The notes: generated by a model from the letters alone, not told the origin. A stretch of 16,636 nucleotides of DNA from Legionellaceae bacterium (GCA_030696465.1 JAUYSE010000119.1:1-16636); one strand, 5' to 3'. Shown: positions 7,374-14,758, counted from the first letter of the stretch. A program made the numbers and translations.

Positions 7374-7919
7374 GTGGATGATATAAGCAAAAAAGAATGG
7401 TATGTAGTTCAGGCTCAGGCAGGATACGAAAATTATGTGATGCGTGAAATACGTTCACGTGTCGAATATCATGGCTTACAAGAAGCGATTGAAGAAGTGG
7501 TCGTTCCTTCGGAAGAGGTTATTGAAATACGCTCTGGTCAGAAACGAAAGAGTGTTCGAAAGTTCTTTCCAGGATATGTCTTAGTGCACATGTGCATGAA
7601 CGATGCTACTTGGCATATGATTCGTAGCATTCCAAGAGTAAAAGGTTTTATCGGCGGAACTAGTCAAGCACCTCGGCCTATATCAGACCAAGAAGCAGAT
7701 GCTATATTGCGTCGCGTTGAAGAAGGTGTGACAAAACCGAAACCTAGAATATTATTTGAGCCAGGAGAAGTCGTCAGAGTAAAATCTGGACCATTCTCGG
7801 ATTTCAATGGTGTAGTAGAAGAAGTAAATTACGAAAAAAGTCGATTAAAAGTTTCAGTATTAATTTTTGGAAGATCAACGCCTGTTGAATTAGAGTTTAG
7901 TCAAGTAGACAAATCATAG
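7374..7919 (+). CDS. nusG: Transcription termination/antitermination factor NusG
   Basis: NusG binds the beta' clamp helices and beta gate loop of elongating RNA polymerase, suppresses pausing, and links to Rho or to ribosomal S10. The 181-aa product is full length. The NGN domain begins KKEWYVVQAQAGYE and includes RKFFPGYVLV and the SIPRVKGFIGGT segment. A KOW domain follows from about residue 127 (FEPGEVVRVKSGPFSDFNGVVEEV) and ends STPVELEFSQVDKS. The start is GTG at 7374, chosen because the conserved WYVVQ block begins 8 codons later. The upstream Shine-Dalgarno is weak, so translation is probably coupled to secE. An out-of-frame ATG at 7378 stops after two codons. Confidence 0.97.
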   Translation: MDDISKKEWYVVQAQAGYENYVMREIRSRVEYHGLQEAIEEVVVPSEEVIEIRSGQKRKSVRKFFPGYVLVHMCMNDATWHMIRSIPRVKGFIGGTSQAPRPISDQEADAILRRVEEGVTKPKPRILFEPGEVVRVKSGPFSDFNGVVEEVNYEKSRLKVSVLIFGRSTPVELEFSQVDKS

Positions 7920-8002
7920 GTGTTGGTTTAGGTGATGTAGCATAGGGAAGCATGAGGTGTGCCAGCCTACTAAACATGCGATATACCCTGTAAGGAGAAA
8001 TC
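7920..8002 (+). promoter_or_regulatory. Leader of the L11 operon, probable L1 autoregulatory site
   Basis: The 83-base nusG-rplK gap folds into nested helices: aggg 7944-7947 with ccct 7986-7989, then gcatg 7950-7954 with catgc 7975-7979, then agg 7955-7957 with cct 7966-7968. Unequal internal loops separate them. Two helices around an asymmetric loop is the general form of L1 binding sites in L11 operon leaders, where excess L1 blocks translation of rplK-rplA. A good Shine-Dalgarno (AAGGAG) lies just after the outer stem. The assignment is by position and shape, not by a recognised consensus. Confidence 0.5.
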
Positions 8003-8446
8003 ATGGCAAAGAAAATTGAAGCATATATTAAGTTACAGATTCCTGCTCGAAAAGCGAATCCAAGTCCTCCGATCGGGCCTGCACTGGGGCAGCGTGGACT
8101 GAACATTATGGAGTTCTGTAAAGCTTTTAATGCGATTACTCAATCGCTAGAAGAGGGTTTAATTACCCCAGTGGTCATTACTGTTTTCAGTGATCGTACG
8201 TTTACGTTTATATTGAAAACACCACCAGCGTCTGTTCTCTTGAAAAAAGCAGCTGGACTTCAAACCGCAAGTGCCAATCCTAAAATGCAAAAAGTTGCTA
8301 AGTTAACTCTTGATCAAGTCAAAGCGATTGCATTGGTTAAAATGCCTGATTTAACAGCAGCAGATTTAACAGCGGCGATTCGTACTATTGCGGGCACTGC
8401 TCGTAGTATGGGTATTGAAGTTCCTGAACTGGAAGAGAAGGTGTAA
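8003..8446 (+). CDS. rplK: 50S ribosomal protein L11
   Basis: L11 forms the GTPase-associated centre of the 50S subunit with 23S rRNA helices 43-44 and is needed for RelA activation. The 147-aa product is slightly longer than E. coli L11 (142 aa). It begins with the lysine-rich MAKKIEAYIKLQIPARKANP, followed by the proline-rich PPIGPALGQRGLNIMEFCKAF segment that contacts factors and thiostrepton-type antibiotics. The C-terminal rRNA-binding domain has the SVLLKKAAG and DLTAADLTAAIRTIAGTARSMGI blocks. ATG at 8003 follows AAGGAG. rplA starts 2 bases after its stop, so the two genes are translationally coupled. Confidence 0.98.
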   Translation: MAKKIEAYIKLQIPARKANPSPPIGPALGQRGLNIMEFCKAFNAITQSLEEGLITPVVITVFSDRTFTFILKTPPASVLLKKAAGLQTASANPKMQKVAKLTLDQVKAIALVKMPDLTAADLTAAIRTIAGTARSMGIEVPELEEKV

Positions 8447-8448
8447 TT

Positions 8449-9141
8449 ATGGCAAAACTTACAAAAAAACAAAAATTAATACAAAAAGAGCTTACCGCTG
8501 GTCGGCAGCTTCCTGTATTAGAGGCGATCAAGATTTTAAAGAAATTCCCTGCGAAATTTAAAGAAAGTCTTGATATCAGTATTAATCTCGGCGTAGATCC
8601 GCGTAAGTCAGAGCAAGTAGTTCGTTCTTCGACTAATTTACCGAAAGGTACAGGTAAAACAGTGCGTGTTGCTGTTTTTGCGCAAGGTGAAAATGCGACG
8701 AAGGCTAAAAATGCCGGTGCAGATATTGTTGGATTCGAAGATCTGGCTGAGAAAATAAAATCAGGATTTCTTGATTTTGATGTACTGATTGCTACTCCAG
8801 ATGCAATGCGTTTGGTTGGTCAGTTAGGACAAATACTAGGACCTCGTGGTTTAATGCCGAATCCTAAAGTAGGCACAGTGACGACTACTCCTGATGTTGC
8901 AGTGGTTGAAGCAAAATCAGGCCAGGTTCGATACCGAACTGATAAAAATGGTATTATACATTGTACGGTTGGTAAATTAGATTTTGAATCTGCAGATCTT
9001 GTTGAGAATATGCAAGCATTGATCCATGATTTGAAACGATTAAAACCAAGCGCTTCCAAAGGTCAATATATCAAGAAAATCGTAATTTCATCAACAATGG
9101 GTCCTGGAATTCCTGTTGATTTGTCAACGATTGTGTTGTAA
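8449..9141 (+). CDS. rplA: 50S ribosomal protein L1
   Basis: L1 forms the mobile L1 stalk that guides deacylated tRNA out of the E site, and in E. coli it represses its own operon by binding the leader mRNA. The 230-aa product (E. coli 234) shows LPKGTGKTVRVAVFAQG, the AKNAGADIVGFEDLAEKI region, and the signature DAMRLVGQLGQILGPRGLMPNPKVGTVT, followed by GQVRYRTDKNGIIH and YIKKIVISSTMGPGIPVD. ATG at 8449 lies 2 bases after the rplK stop, with its Shine-Dalgarno inside the rplK end. It closes the first half of the ribosomal cluster before the L10 leader. Confidence 0.98.
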   Translation: MAKLTKKQKLIQKELTAGRQLPVLEAIKILKKFPAKFKESLDISINLGVDPRKSEQVVRSSTNLPKGTGKTVRVAVFAQGENATKAKNAGADIVGFEDLAEKIKSGFLDFDVLIATPDAMRLVGQLGQILGPRGLMPNPKVGTVTTTPDVAVVEAKSGQVRYRTDKNGIIHCTVGKLDFESADLVENMQALIHDLKRLKPSASKGQYIKKIVISSTMGPGIPVDLSTIVL

Positions 9142-9384
9142 TATTGTCTCCCTTTTAGTTTTAACACGGCATTAGCTCGCTCAGTGCCGTCTAAGACCGT
9201 AGGTGTTTGCTGAAAAGTATATTCACAGTAATGGTTTTTTAGAAATGAAAAATGTTGTGTGTGATGAATTACGCAAGGCAGACTTAATTTCCTACGTAGA
9301 CGATAGCTCCGTCATATTATGATTGAGCTTAATTCAAAGGTAAATCCGGGTTTATACCTGGAGTCAAGTGAGGAGATTGTTACC
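9142..9384 (+). promoter_or_regulatory. rplJL leader with an L10-type structure
   Basis: This 243-base gap, the largest in the window, is a structured mRNA leader. A hairpin acggca 9166-9171 with tgccgt 9185-9190 comes first. A long-range stem cgtagg 9198-9203 with cctacg 9291-9296 then closes a domain of about 90 bases that contains at least one inner hairpin (tgctg 9208-9212 with cagta 9226-9230). The cctacgtagacg segment at 9291 resembles the enterobacterial rplJ leader. In that system L10 with L12 binds the leader and blocks rplJ translation at a distance. Shine-Dalgarno AGGAG at 9371-9375 ends the leader. No convincing promoter was found in it. Confidence 0.6.
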
Positions 9385-9906
9385 GTGAAGTTAAATTTAG
9401 CTGCCAAAAAAGCGGTTGTAGAAGAAGTAGCAGAAATCGCTTCAAAGGCAACGTCAGTGGTGCTTGCTGATTACAGAGGTTTAACTGTAAATCAAGTGAC
9501 ACAACTACGGAATGAAGCACGTAAGTCAAATGTATATTTGCGTGTAGTTCGAAATACTTTGACCAAAAGAGCGTTTGAAGGCACTGATTTTGCCTGTCTG
9601 AACGATCATTTGGTTGGCCCTTTATTTATCGCACTTTCTCTGGATGCACCAGGAGATGCGGCTCGATTAATAAAAGAGCAATCAAAGGTATTAGAACGTT
9701 TGAAAGTCAAAGCACTTTCTGTGGGTGGGAAGGTATATTCGGCGGATCAACTGGATAGTGTTGCTAACTTGCCTACACGTAATGAGGCATTGGCCAAATT
9801 ACTGTATGTTATGAAGGCACCAATAGAGAAGTTCGTTCGTACGCTTGCTGCGCCTCATGCTAAATTGGTTCGGACCATTGATGCAGTTCGTGAGACTAAA
9901 AAATAG
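9385..9906 (+). CDS. rplJ: 50S ribosomal protein L10
   Basis: L10 anchors L7/L12 dimers to the 50S subunit, forming the stalk that recruits translation factors, and regulates its own operon. The 173-aa product begins VKLNLAAKKAVVEEVAEIA (the initiator GTG is read as Met), which matches the family N-terminus, and carries VVLADYRGLTVNQVTQLR, YLRVVRNTLTKRA, the VGPLFIALS block, ANLPTRNEALAKLL and a C-terminal helix that holds L12 dimers. GTG at 9385 is preferred over an in-frame ATG at 9319: AGGAG lies 9 bases upstream, the family starts here, and the extra 22 residues resemble no L10. rplL follows after 79 bases with no strong hairpin. Confidence 0.96.
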   Translation: MKLNLAAKKAVVEEVAEIASKATSVVLADYRGLTVNQVTQLRNEARKSNVYLRVVRNTLTKRAFEGTDFACLNDHLVGPLFIALSLDAPGDAARLIKEQSKVLERLKVKALSVGGKVYSADQLDSVANLPTRNEALAKLLYVMKAPIEKFVRTLAAPHAKLVRTIDAVRETKK

Positions 9907-9985
9907 TTTTACACTTGCTTAATGAACGAAAAGGTAATAATTTTTTTAAACTGTTTATGTCAACTTAAAATTGTAGGAGCTAAAA

Positions 9986-10369
9986 ATGGCCGTTGCTATG
10001 AGTAAAGAACAAATATTAGATACTATTGCTAACATGACTGTTATGGATGTAGTTGAGCTTGTAGAAGCAATGGAAGAGAAGTTTAACGTTACTGCTGCTG
10101 CTCCAATGATGGCTGCTGCTGCCCCTGTTGCTGGTGCTGCTGCCGCTGCTGAAGAGAAAACAGAATTTGATGTGACCATGACCAGCTTCGGTGCTAACAA
10201 AGTTAATGTTATTAAAGTTGTTCGTACTATTACTGGATTAGGCCTCAAAGAAGCAAAAGACTTAGTCGAATCTGCTCCAGCTTTAGTTAAAGAAGGCGTT
10301 TCTAAAGAAGAAGCTGCTGATATCAAAAAACAATTAGAAGAAGCAGGTGCAAGCGTAGACGTTAAATAA
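9986..10369 (+). CDS. rplL: 50S ribosomal protein L7/L12
   Basis: L7/L12 is the multi-copy stalk protein that recruits and activates EF-Tu, EF-G and other translational GTPases. The 127-aa product has an N-terminal dimerisation domain (SKEQILDTIANMTVMDVVELVEAMEEKFNV), an alanine-rich flexible hinge at about residues 37-56, and the C-terminal factor-binding domain with KVNVIKVVRTITGLGLKEAKDLVE. It ends ASVDVK. ATG at 9986 follows TAGGAG by 6 bases; Met5 is a less likely alternative start. The hinge is coded mostly by GCT repeats, giving a low-complexity stretch at 10091-10153. Two hairpins downstream fit the need for much more L12 than RNA polymerase. Confidence 0.98.
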   Translation: MAVAMSKEQILDTIANMTVMDVVELVEAMEEKFNVTAAAPMMAAAAPVAGAAAAAEEKTEFDVTMTSFGANKVNVIKVVRTITGLGLKEAKDLVESAPALVKEGVSKEEAADIKKQLEEAGASVDVK

Positions 10370-10385
10370 TATTTTTTAGAAATTT

Positions 10386-10434
10386 AAATGCAACAACTTC
10401 CTCAGGAGCATATCCATAGGAAGTTGTTGTGTTT
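10386..10434 (+). terminator. First hairpin after rplL, attenuator-like
   Basis: A perfect 12-bp core stem (caacaacttcct at 10391-10402, aggaagttgttg at 10418-10429) extends outward by five further pairs, two of them G-U, around a 15-base loop. Only an interrupted T stretch follows (tgtttctatattt). It starts 17 bases after the rplL stop. It could be a weak terminator, a stabiliser of the rplJL mRNA, or a substrate for RNase III, which in E. coli cuts between rplL and rpoB. Confidence 0.6.
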
Positions 10435-10458
10435 CTATATTTCTGAGTCATAAGATTT

Positions 10459-10489
10459 AATTTACCTGGCTATGCCGGGTAAATTTTTT
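10459..10489 (+). terminator. Intrinsic terminator or attenuator upstream of rpoB
   Basis: A 12-bp stem (aatttacctggc at 10459-10470, gccgggtaaatt at 10474-10485, one U-G pair) with a TAT loop is followed directly by a run of six Ts at 10484-10489. This is the most terminator-like element in the window. It stands 90 bases before rpoB, where E. coli has a partial terminator that lets only a fraction of transcripts continue into rpoBC. A fainter stem, ctgtc 10498-10502 with gacag 10538-10542, follows. No clear promoter is visible between here and rpoB, so rpoBC probably depends on read-through. Confidence 0.75.
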
Positions 10490-10579
10490 GCGCAGATCTG
10501 TCGATAATTCGTTAAAACGGGTGACACGCCCAAAGCAGACAGTTTTTCTTAATGTGTGGCAATTAATAGAGGATTACGT

Positions 10580-13500
10580 ATGGCCAATCCACGTACACGA
10601 GATAATATTCAACCCTATTCGCGAACCGCATCGAGAAGAATCAGAAAAAGCTTTGCTCGGCATGAAGACATTATTCCTATTCCTAATTTACTTGAAATAC
10701 AGTTAAAGTCTTATGCAGAATTTATATGCACAAGTGCTACGCCTGAAGAACAAGCGAAGTCCGGATTGCATTCTGCTTTATCCTCTATTTTTCCTATTGA
10801 GAGCTTTTCTGGAAATGCTCGTTTAGAGTATGTGACATTCACCTTGGGTGAGCCTGCATTTGATGTACGAGAATGTAAATTAAGAGGCCTTACCTATTCA
10901 GCGCCTTTGCGCGTTAAATTGCGTTTAATTGTGTTAGATAAAGAATCTAACGTTGAACCCAAACCTATTAAAGATATACGTGAACAAGACGTATTTTTGG
11001 GTGAACTGCCTTTGATGACAGAGGTAGGAACCTTTGTAATTAACGGAACAGAGCGAGTAGTGGTATCCCAGTTGCATCGTTCACCTGGCGTCATTTTTGA
11101 ACATGACAAAGGTAAGACTCACTCTTCTGGTAAATTACTATACTCTGGCCGGATTATTCCTTATCGTGGCTCTTGGTTAGATTTTGAGTTTGATCCTAAA
11201 GATTGTTTGTTTGTAAGAATTGACCGACGTCGAAAGTTACCGGTCACTATTTTATTACGGGCTTTAGGCTTTGATACAGAAGATATTTTACGTCATTTTT
11301 TTGAGTTTACACTTTGTTTTATTCGCGATGGACAGTTCCATATTGAATTGATTCCTGGTCGATTACGTGGAGAAATTGCGGCGTTTGACATTTGTGCTCC
11401 AGACACAGGGGAGATCATTGTTGAACAAGGTCGTCGAGTTACTTCTCGTCATATTAAATTATTAGAAAAAAATAATGTTGAAAAATTGGTTATTCCACGT
11501 GAATATCTAATAGGAAAAATAATCGCCAATAATATGGTGAATGCTGAAACGGGAGAAATCCTTGCCCAAGCAAATGATGAAGTGACCTCAGCATTGTTAG
11601 ATACCTTTATTCAAGAAGGCATTCTTCAGTTTAACCTCATCTATACCAATGATTTAGAGCATGGCTCTTACATTTCAGATACTTTGAAAATAGACTCTGC
11701 TGCTAGTGCGTTAGATGCCTTGGTCGAAATATATCGTATGATGCGTCCAGGAGAGCCTCCAACGAAAGATGCGGCGGAAGCCTTATTTAAAAATCTTTTC
11801 TTTACCGAAGAGCGCTATGATCTTTCCGAAGTAGGACGAATGAAGTTTAATCGACGTGTTGGTCGAAAAGCCGATGATGGTCCGACAACGCTAACGAAAG
11901 ATGATATTCTTTCAGTTATTAAAACCTTGATTAATATTCGTAACGGCATTGGCTTAGTAGACGATATTGATCATCTTGGAAATCGTCGAGTACGCTCTGT
12001 CGGTGAAATGACTGAAAATCAATTTCGAGTAGGACTTGTTCGTGTAGAGCGAGCAGTGAAAGAACGTTTGAGTTTGGCTGAGTCTGAAAGTCTGATGCCG
12101 CAAGATTTGATTAATGCCAAGCCAGTGTCTGCCGCGATTAAAGAATTTTTTGGTTCAAGTCAGCTGTCTCAATTTATGGACCAAGTAAACCCGCTCTCAG
12201 GGATTACGCATGAACGTCGTGTATCAGCTCTAGGCCCAGGTGGTTTGACACGAGAAAGAGCCGGGTTTGAAGTACGAGACGTACATACAACACACTATGG
12301 ACGAGTTTGTCCGATTGAAACGCCTGAGGGGCCGAATATTGGGTTGATCAACTCGTTGTCTGTATATGCGCGCACCAATAAATATGGATTTATTGAAACA
12401 CCCTGTAGAAAAGTCATCGATGGAAAAGTAACCAATGACATTGAATATGTTTCTGCAATAGAAGAAATAGATCACTATATTGCGCAGTCTAATATTCCTG
12501 TTGACAATGATGGCAATATTACGGCTGATTTGGTTCCTTGCCGTCATCAAAATGAATTTTGCATGACGACGCCAGATAAAATTACGTATATGGACGTCTC
12601 TCCTAAACAGATCGTTTCTGTAGCAGCATCATTGATTCCATTCTTAGAGCATGATGATGCGAACCGCGCTTTAATGGGTTCGAATATGCAGCGTCAGGCT
12701 GTGCCTACGTTACGTGCCGAAAAACCTTTGGTTGGAACCGGCATGGAGCGTACAGTGGCAGCTGATTCTGGCGTGGCTGCTTTAGCTAAGCGCTCAGGAA
12801 TAGTAGACTCTGTCGATGGATCACGTGTGGTTGTGCGGGTGGATGATGAAGAAACCATCGCTGGCGAGACTGGGGTTGATATTTATAACCTTACTAAGTA
12901 TTTCCGATCAAACCAAGATACATGTATTAATCAAAGACCCATTGTCAGCAAAGGTGAGCGTGTAGCTCGAGGCGATGTTCTGGCTGACGGTCCTTCGACC
13001 GATTTAGGGGAGCTTGCCTTAGGTCAAAACTTATTAGTCGCATTTATGCCTTGGAATGGATATAACTTTGAAGATTCTATCTTAATTTCTGAGCGTGTCG
13101 TTCAAGATGGTCGATTTTCTACAATTCACATTGAAGAATTAACCTGTATTGCACGTGACACCAAATTAGGATCTGAAGAAATTAGTGCGGATATTCCTAA
13201 TATTAGTGAGTCTGCATTATCGAATTTGGATGAATCGGGGATAGTGTATATCGGTGCCGAAGTAAAAGCCGGAGACATTTTAGTTGGAAAAATCACCCCG
13301 AAAGGTGAAAGCCAATTGACTCCGGAAGAAAAACTATTACGTGCCATATTTGGTGAAAAAGCTTCTGACGTGAAAGATTCTTCTTTACGTGTTCCATCAG
13401 GCATGAATGGTACTGTAATTGACGTCCAAGTATTTACGCGAGATGGCCTTGAAAAAGATGCACGTGCACGTATGATTGAAGAAGAACATTTATCTCGTGT

Positions 13501-14002
13501 TAGAAAAGATTTAATGGATGAAAGACGTATTCGTGAAGAAGATATGTATCATCGATTATTGAATCTCATCAAAAATAAAGTAGCCATTGCTGGTCCAGGA
13601 AACTTCACTCCAGGAACTAAAGTCACCCCTGAAGTATTGACAAAATTCAATAAGGACTCTTGGTTAGAATTGCGCTTTGAAGATCAAAAATTAATGGGTC
13701 AAATAGAGCAAATTGCAAAACATCGTGATGCTTTAGCAAAAGAAATGGAAAAGCGCTTTGTTGATACCAAGAAAAAAATTACTCAAGGAGATGATTTAGC
13801 GCCTGGAGTATTAAAAATTGTAAAAGTATATTTAGCCGTGAAACGTAAATTACAGCCAGGAGATAAGATGGCTGGACGTCACGGGAATAAAGGGGTTGTC
13901 TCGATTGTTGTTCCGATAGAAGATATGCCTCATATGGAAGATGGCACTCCAGTCGATATCGTTTTAAATCCTTTAGGGTTTCCTTCACGGATGAACGTAT
14001 GA
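10580..14002 (+). CDS. rpoB: RNA polymerase beta subunit, first 1140 codons, ending at an in-frame TGA
   Basis: Beta forms half of the RNA polymerase active-site cleft. This piece covers the family up to the LNPLG-PSRMN block. Visible blocks include GTFVINGTERVVVSQLHRSP, YRGSWLDFEFDPKD, the rifampicin region GSSQLSQFMDQ to ALGPGGL (about residues 525-552), RPIVSKGERVARGDVLADGP, MPWNGYNFEDSIL, GEKASDVKDSSLRVP, and GDKMAGRHGNKG with the two active-site lysines. ATG at 10580 follows AGAGGA; an upstream in-frame GTG at 10556 lacks a fitting Shine-Dalgarno. It stops at TGA 14000-14002 (codon 1141), where the family has glycine (SRMN-V/I-G-Q). The homology continues in the same frame to 14695, so the gene is one unit of 1371 codon positions plus the stop, similar to Legionella RpoB. 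Taken literally, the product would lack the C-terminal clamp region and be inactive. Confidence 0.95.
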   Translation: MANPRTRDNIQPYSRTASRRIRKSFARHEDIIPIPNLLEIQLKSYAEFICTSATPEEQAKSGLHSALSSIFPIESFSGNARLEYVTFTLGEPAFDVRECKLRGLTYSAPLRVKLRLIVLDKESNVEPKPIKDIREQDVFLGELPLMTEVGTFVINGTERVVVSQLHRSPGVIFEHDKGKTHSSGKLLYSGRIIPYRGSWLDFEFDPKDCLFVRIDRRRKLPVTILLRALGFDTEDILRHFFEFTLCFIRDGQFHIELIPGRLRGEIAAFDICAPDTGEIIVEQGRRVTSRHIKLLEKNNVEKLVIPREYLIGKIIANNMVNAETGEILAQANDEVTSALLDTFIQEGILQFNLIYTNDLEHGSYISDTLKIDSAASALDALVEIYRMMRPGEPPTKDAAEALFKNLFFTEERYDLSEVGRMKFNRRVGRKADDGPTTLTKDDILSVIKTLINIRNGIGLVDDIDHLGNRRVRSVGEMTENQFRVGLVRVERAVKERLSLAESESLMPQDLINAKPVSAAIKEFFGSSQLSQFMDQVNPLSGITHERRVSALGPGGLTRERAGFEVRDVHTTHYGRVCPIETPEGPNIGLINSLSVYARTNKYGFIETPCRKVIDGKVTNDIEYVSAIEEIDHYIAQSNIPVDNDGNITADLVPCRHQNEFCMTTPDKITYMDVSPKQIVSVAASLIPFLEHDDANRALMGSNMQRQAVPTLRAEKPLVGTGMERTVAADSGVAALAKRSGIVDSVDGSRVVVRVDDEETIAGETGVDIYNLTKYFRSNQDTCINQRPIVSKGERVARGDVLADGPSTDLGELALGQNLLVAFMPWNGYNFEDSILISERVVQDGRFSTIHIEELTCIARDTKLGSEEISADIPNISESALSNLDESGIVYIGAEVKAGDILVGKITPKGESQLTPEEKLLRAIFGEKASDVKDSSLRVPSGMNGTVIDVQVFTRDGLEKDARARMIEEEHLSRVRKDLMDERRIREEDMYHRLLNLIKNKVAIAGPGNFTPGTKVTPEVLTKFNKDSWLELRFEDQKLMGQIEQIAKHRDALAKEMEKRFVDTKKKITQGDDLAPGVLKIVKVYLAVKRKLQPGDKMAGRHGNKGVVSIVVPIEDMPHMEDGTPVDIVLNPLGFPSRMNV

Positions 14003-14695
14003 CAAGTACTTGAAACTCACTTAGGTCTTGCTGCGAAAGGACTTGGAAAGTGTATTGCCAAAATATTAGATACCACTGGTTCGATTTCTGAACTAAGAGC
14101 GTTTATGGATAAAATATATAACCATGACGAGTGTAAACGAGTAGAACTAGAGTTGCTTGACGATAATGCCATCTTAGAGTTGGCTAATAATCTTCGAGAA
14201 GGGGTCCCTATGGCTACGCCAGTTTTTGACGGAGCCACAGAAAGTGAGATCAAGCAAATGCTAGAAATGGCCGGCATGCCATTAGACGGAAAAACCACCT
14301 TATATGATGGGAGATCAGGACGAGTTTTTGATAACCCTGTGACGGTGGGTTATATGTACATGCTAAAATTAAATCATTTAGTGGATGATAAAATGCATGC
14401 ACGTTCAACAGGCTCATACAGTCTGGTGACACAACAGCCGTTAGGCGGAAAAGCCCAGTTTGGGGGACAACGTTTCGGAGAAATGGAAGTATGGGCATTG
14501 GAAGCGTATGGATGTGCTTATACTTTACAAGAAATGTTAACGGTAAAATCCGATGATGTTGCAGGCCGGACGCGTATTTATAAAAATATTGTGGATGGTG
14601 ATCACTCCATGGATCCCGGAATGCCCGAGTCTTTCAATGTCTTGTTGAAAGAGATAAAAGCGTTGGGTATAGACGTTGAGTTGGAGCATAGCTAA
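14003..14695 (+). pseudogene. rpoB: RNA polymerase beta subunit, C-terminal 230 codons after the in-frame TGA
   Basis: The frame of rpoB continues directly after the TGA: QVLETHLGLAAKGLG, then a variable linker, then the invariant LREGVPMATPVFDGA, PVTVGYMYMLKLNHLVDDKMHARSTG, TQQPLGGKAQFGGQRFGEMEVWALEAYG, and a terminal PESFNVLLKEIKALGIDVELE. This is the C-terminal clamp and switch-contact region of beta, followed by a TAA stop. There is no start codon or Shine-Dalgarno placed to express it separately: the first ATG in frame (14105) would discard conserved sequence already present in 14003-14104. Marked as pseudogene only because of the stop; purifying-selection-like conservation on both sides argues that the real gene is intact. 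Confidence 0.9.
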
Positions 14696-14724
14696 GATTT
14701 GTTGCTTTATCGTTTATAGCGATA

Positions 14725-14758
14725 TCTGTGCTTATGCTGCGTGCAGCATGAGCACAGA
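14725..14758 (+). other. Stable hairpin between rpoB and rpoC
   Basis: A 15-bp stem with one G-U pair (tctgtgcttatgctg at 14725-14739, cagcatgagcacaga at 14744-14758) closes on a CGTG tetraloop in the 99-base rpoB-rpoC gap. No proper T run follows (attgttattaaaa), so transcripts should pass. RNA processing or stabilisation between the two cistrons is the likelier role. Confidence 0.6.

Noticed and set aside
9245..9322. A 25-codon ORF in the rplJ leader, overlapping ATG 9319 as ATGA
   Set aside because: It lies across the long-range stem of the L10-type leader, has no clear Shine-Dalgarno, and its sequence resembles nothing I recognise. Probably incidental.
9319..9384. N-terminal extension of L10 from ATG 9319
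   Set aside because: The 22 extra residues match no L10 N-terminus, overlap the structured leader, and a GTG at 9385 has a good Shine-Dalgarno and family-like sequence.
9907..9985. T-rich stretch between rplJ and rplL as a terminator
   Set aside because: No stable stem precedes the T run, and rplL must be co-expressed with rplJ.
10091..10153. Tandem GCT triplet repeat
   Set aside because: It encodes the alanine-rich hinge of L7/L12, which is expected low-complexity sequence and not a separate repeat element.
10488..10706. A 72-codon ORF overlapping the start of rpoB in another frame
   Set aside because: It begins within the terminator T run and shadows rpoB coding sequence; no family resemblance.
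14000..14002. Alternative genetic code with UGA read as Gly or Trp, or a selenocysteine codon
   Set aside because: rpoC and secE end naturally at TGA, no other gene here has an internal TGA, and RpoB is not a selenoprotein. A single isolated case fits mutation or error better.
14105..14695. A separate gene starting at ATG 14105
   Set aside because: It is the C-terminal part of rpoB in the same frame. Conserved beta sequence extends upstream of this ATG to the TGA, and no Shine-Dalgarno precedes it.
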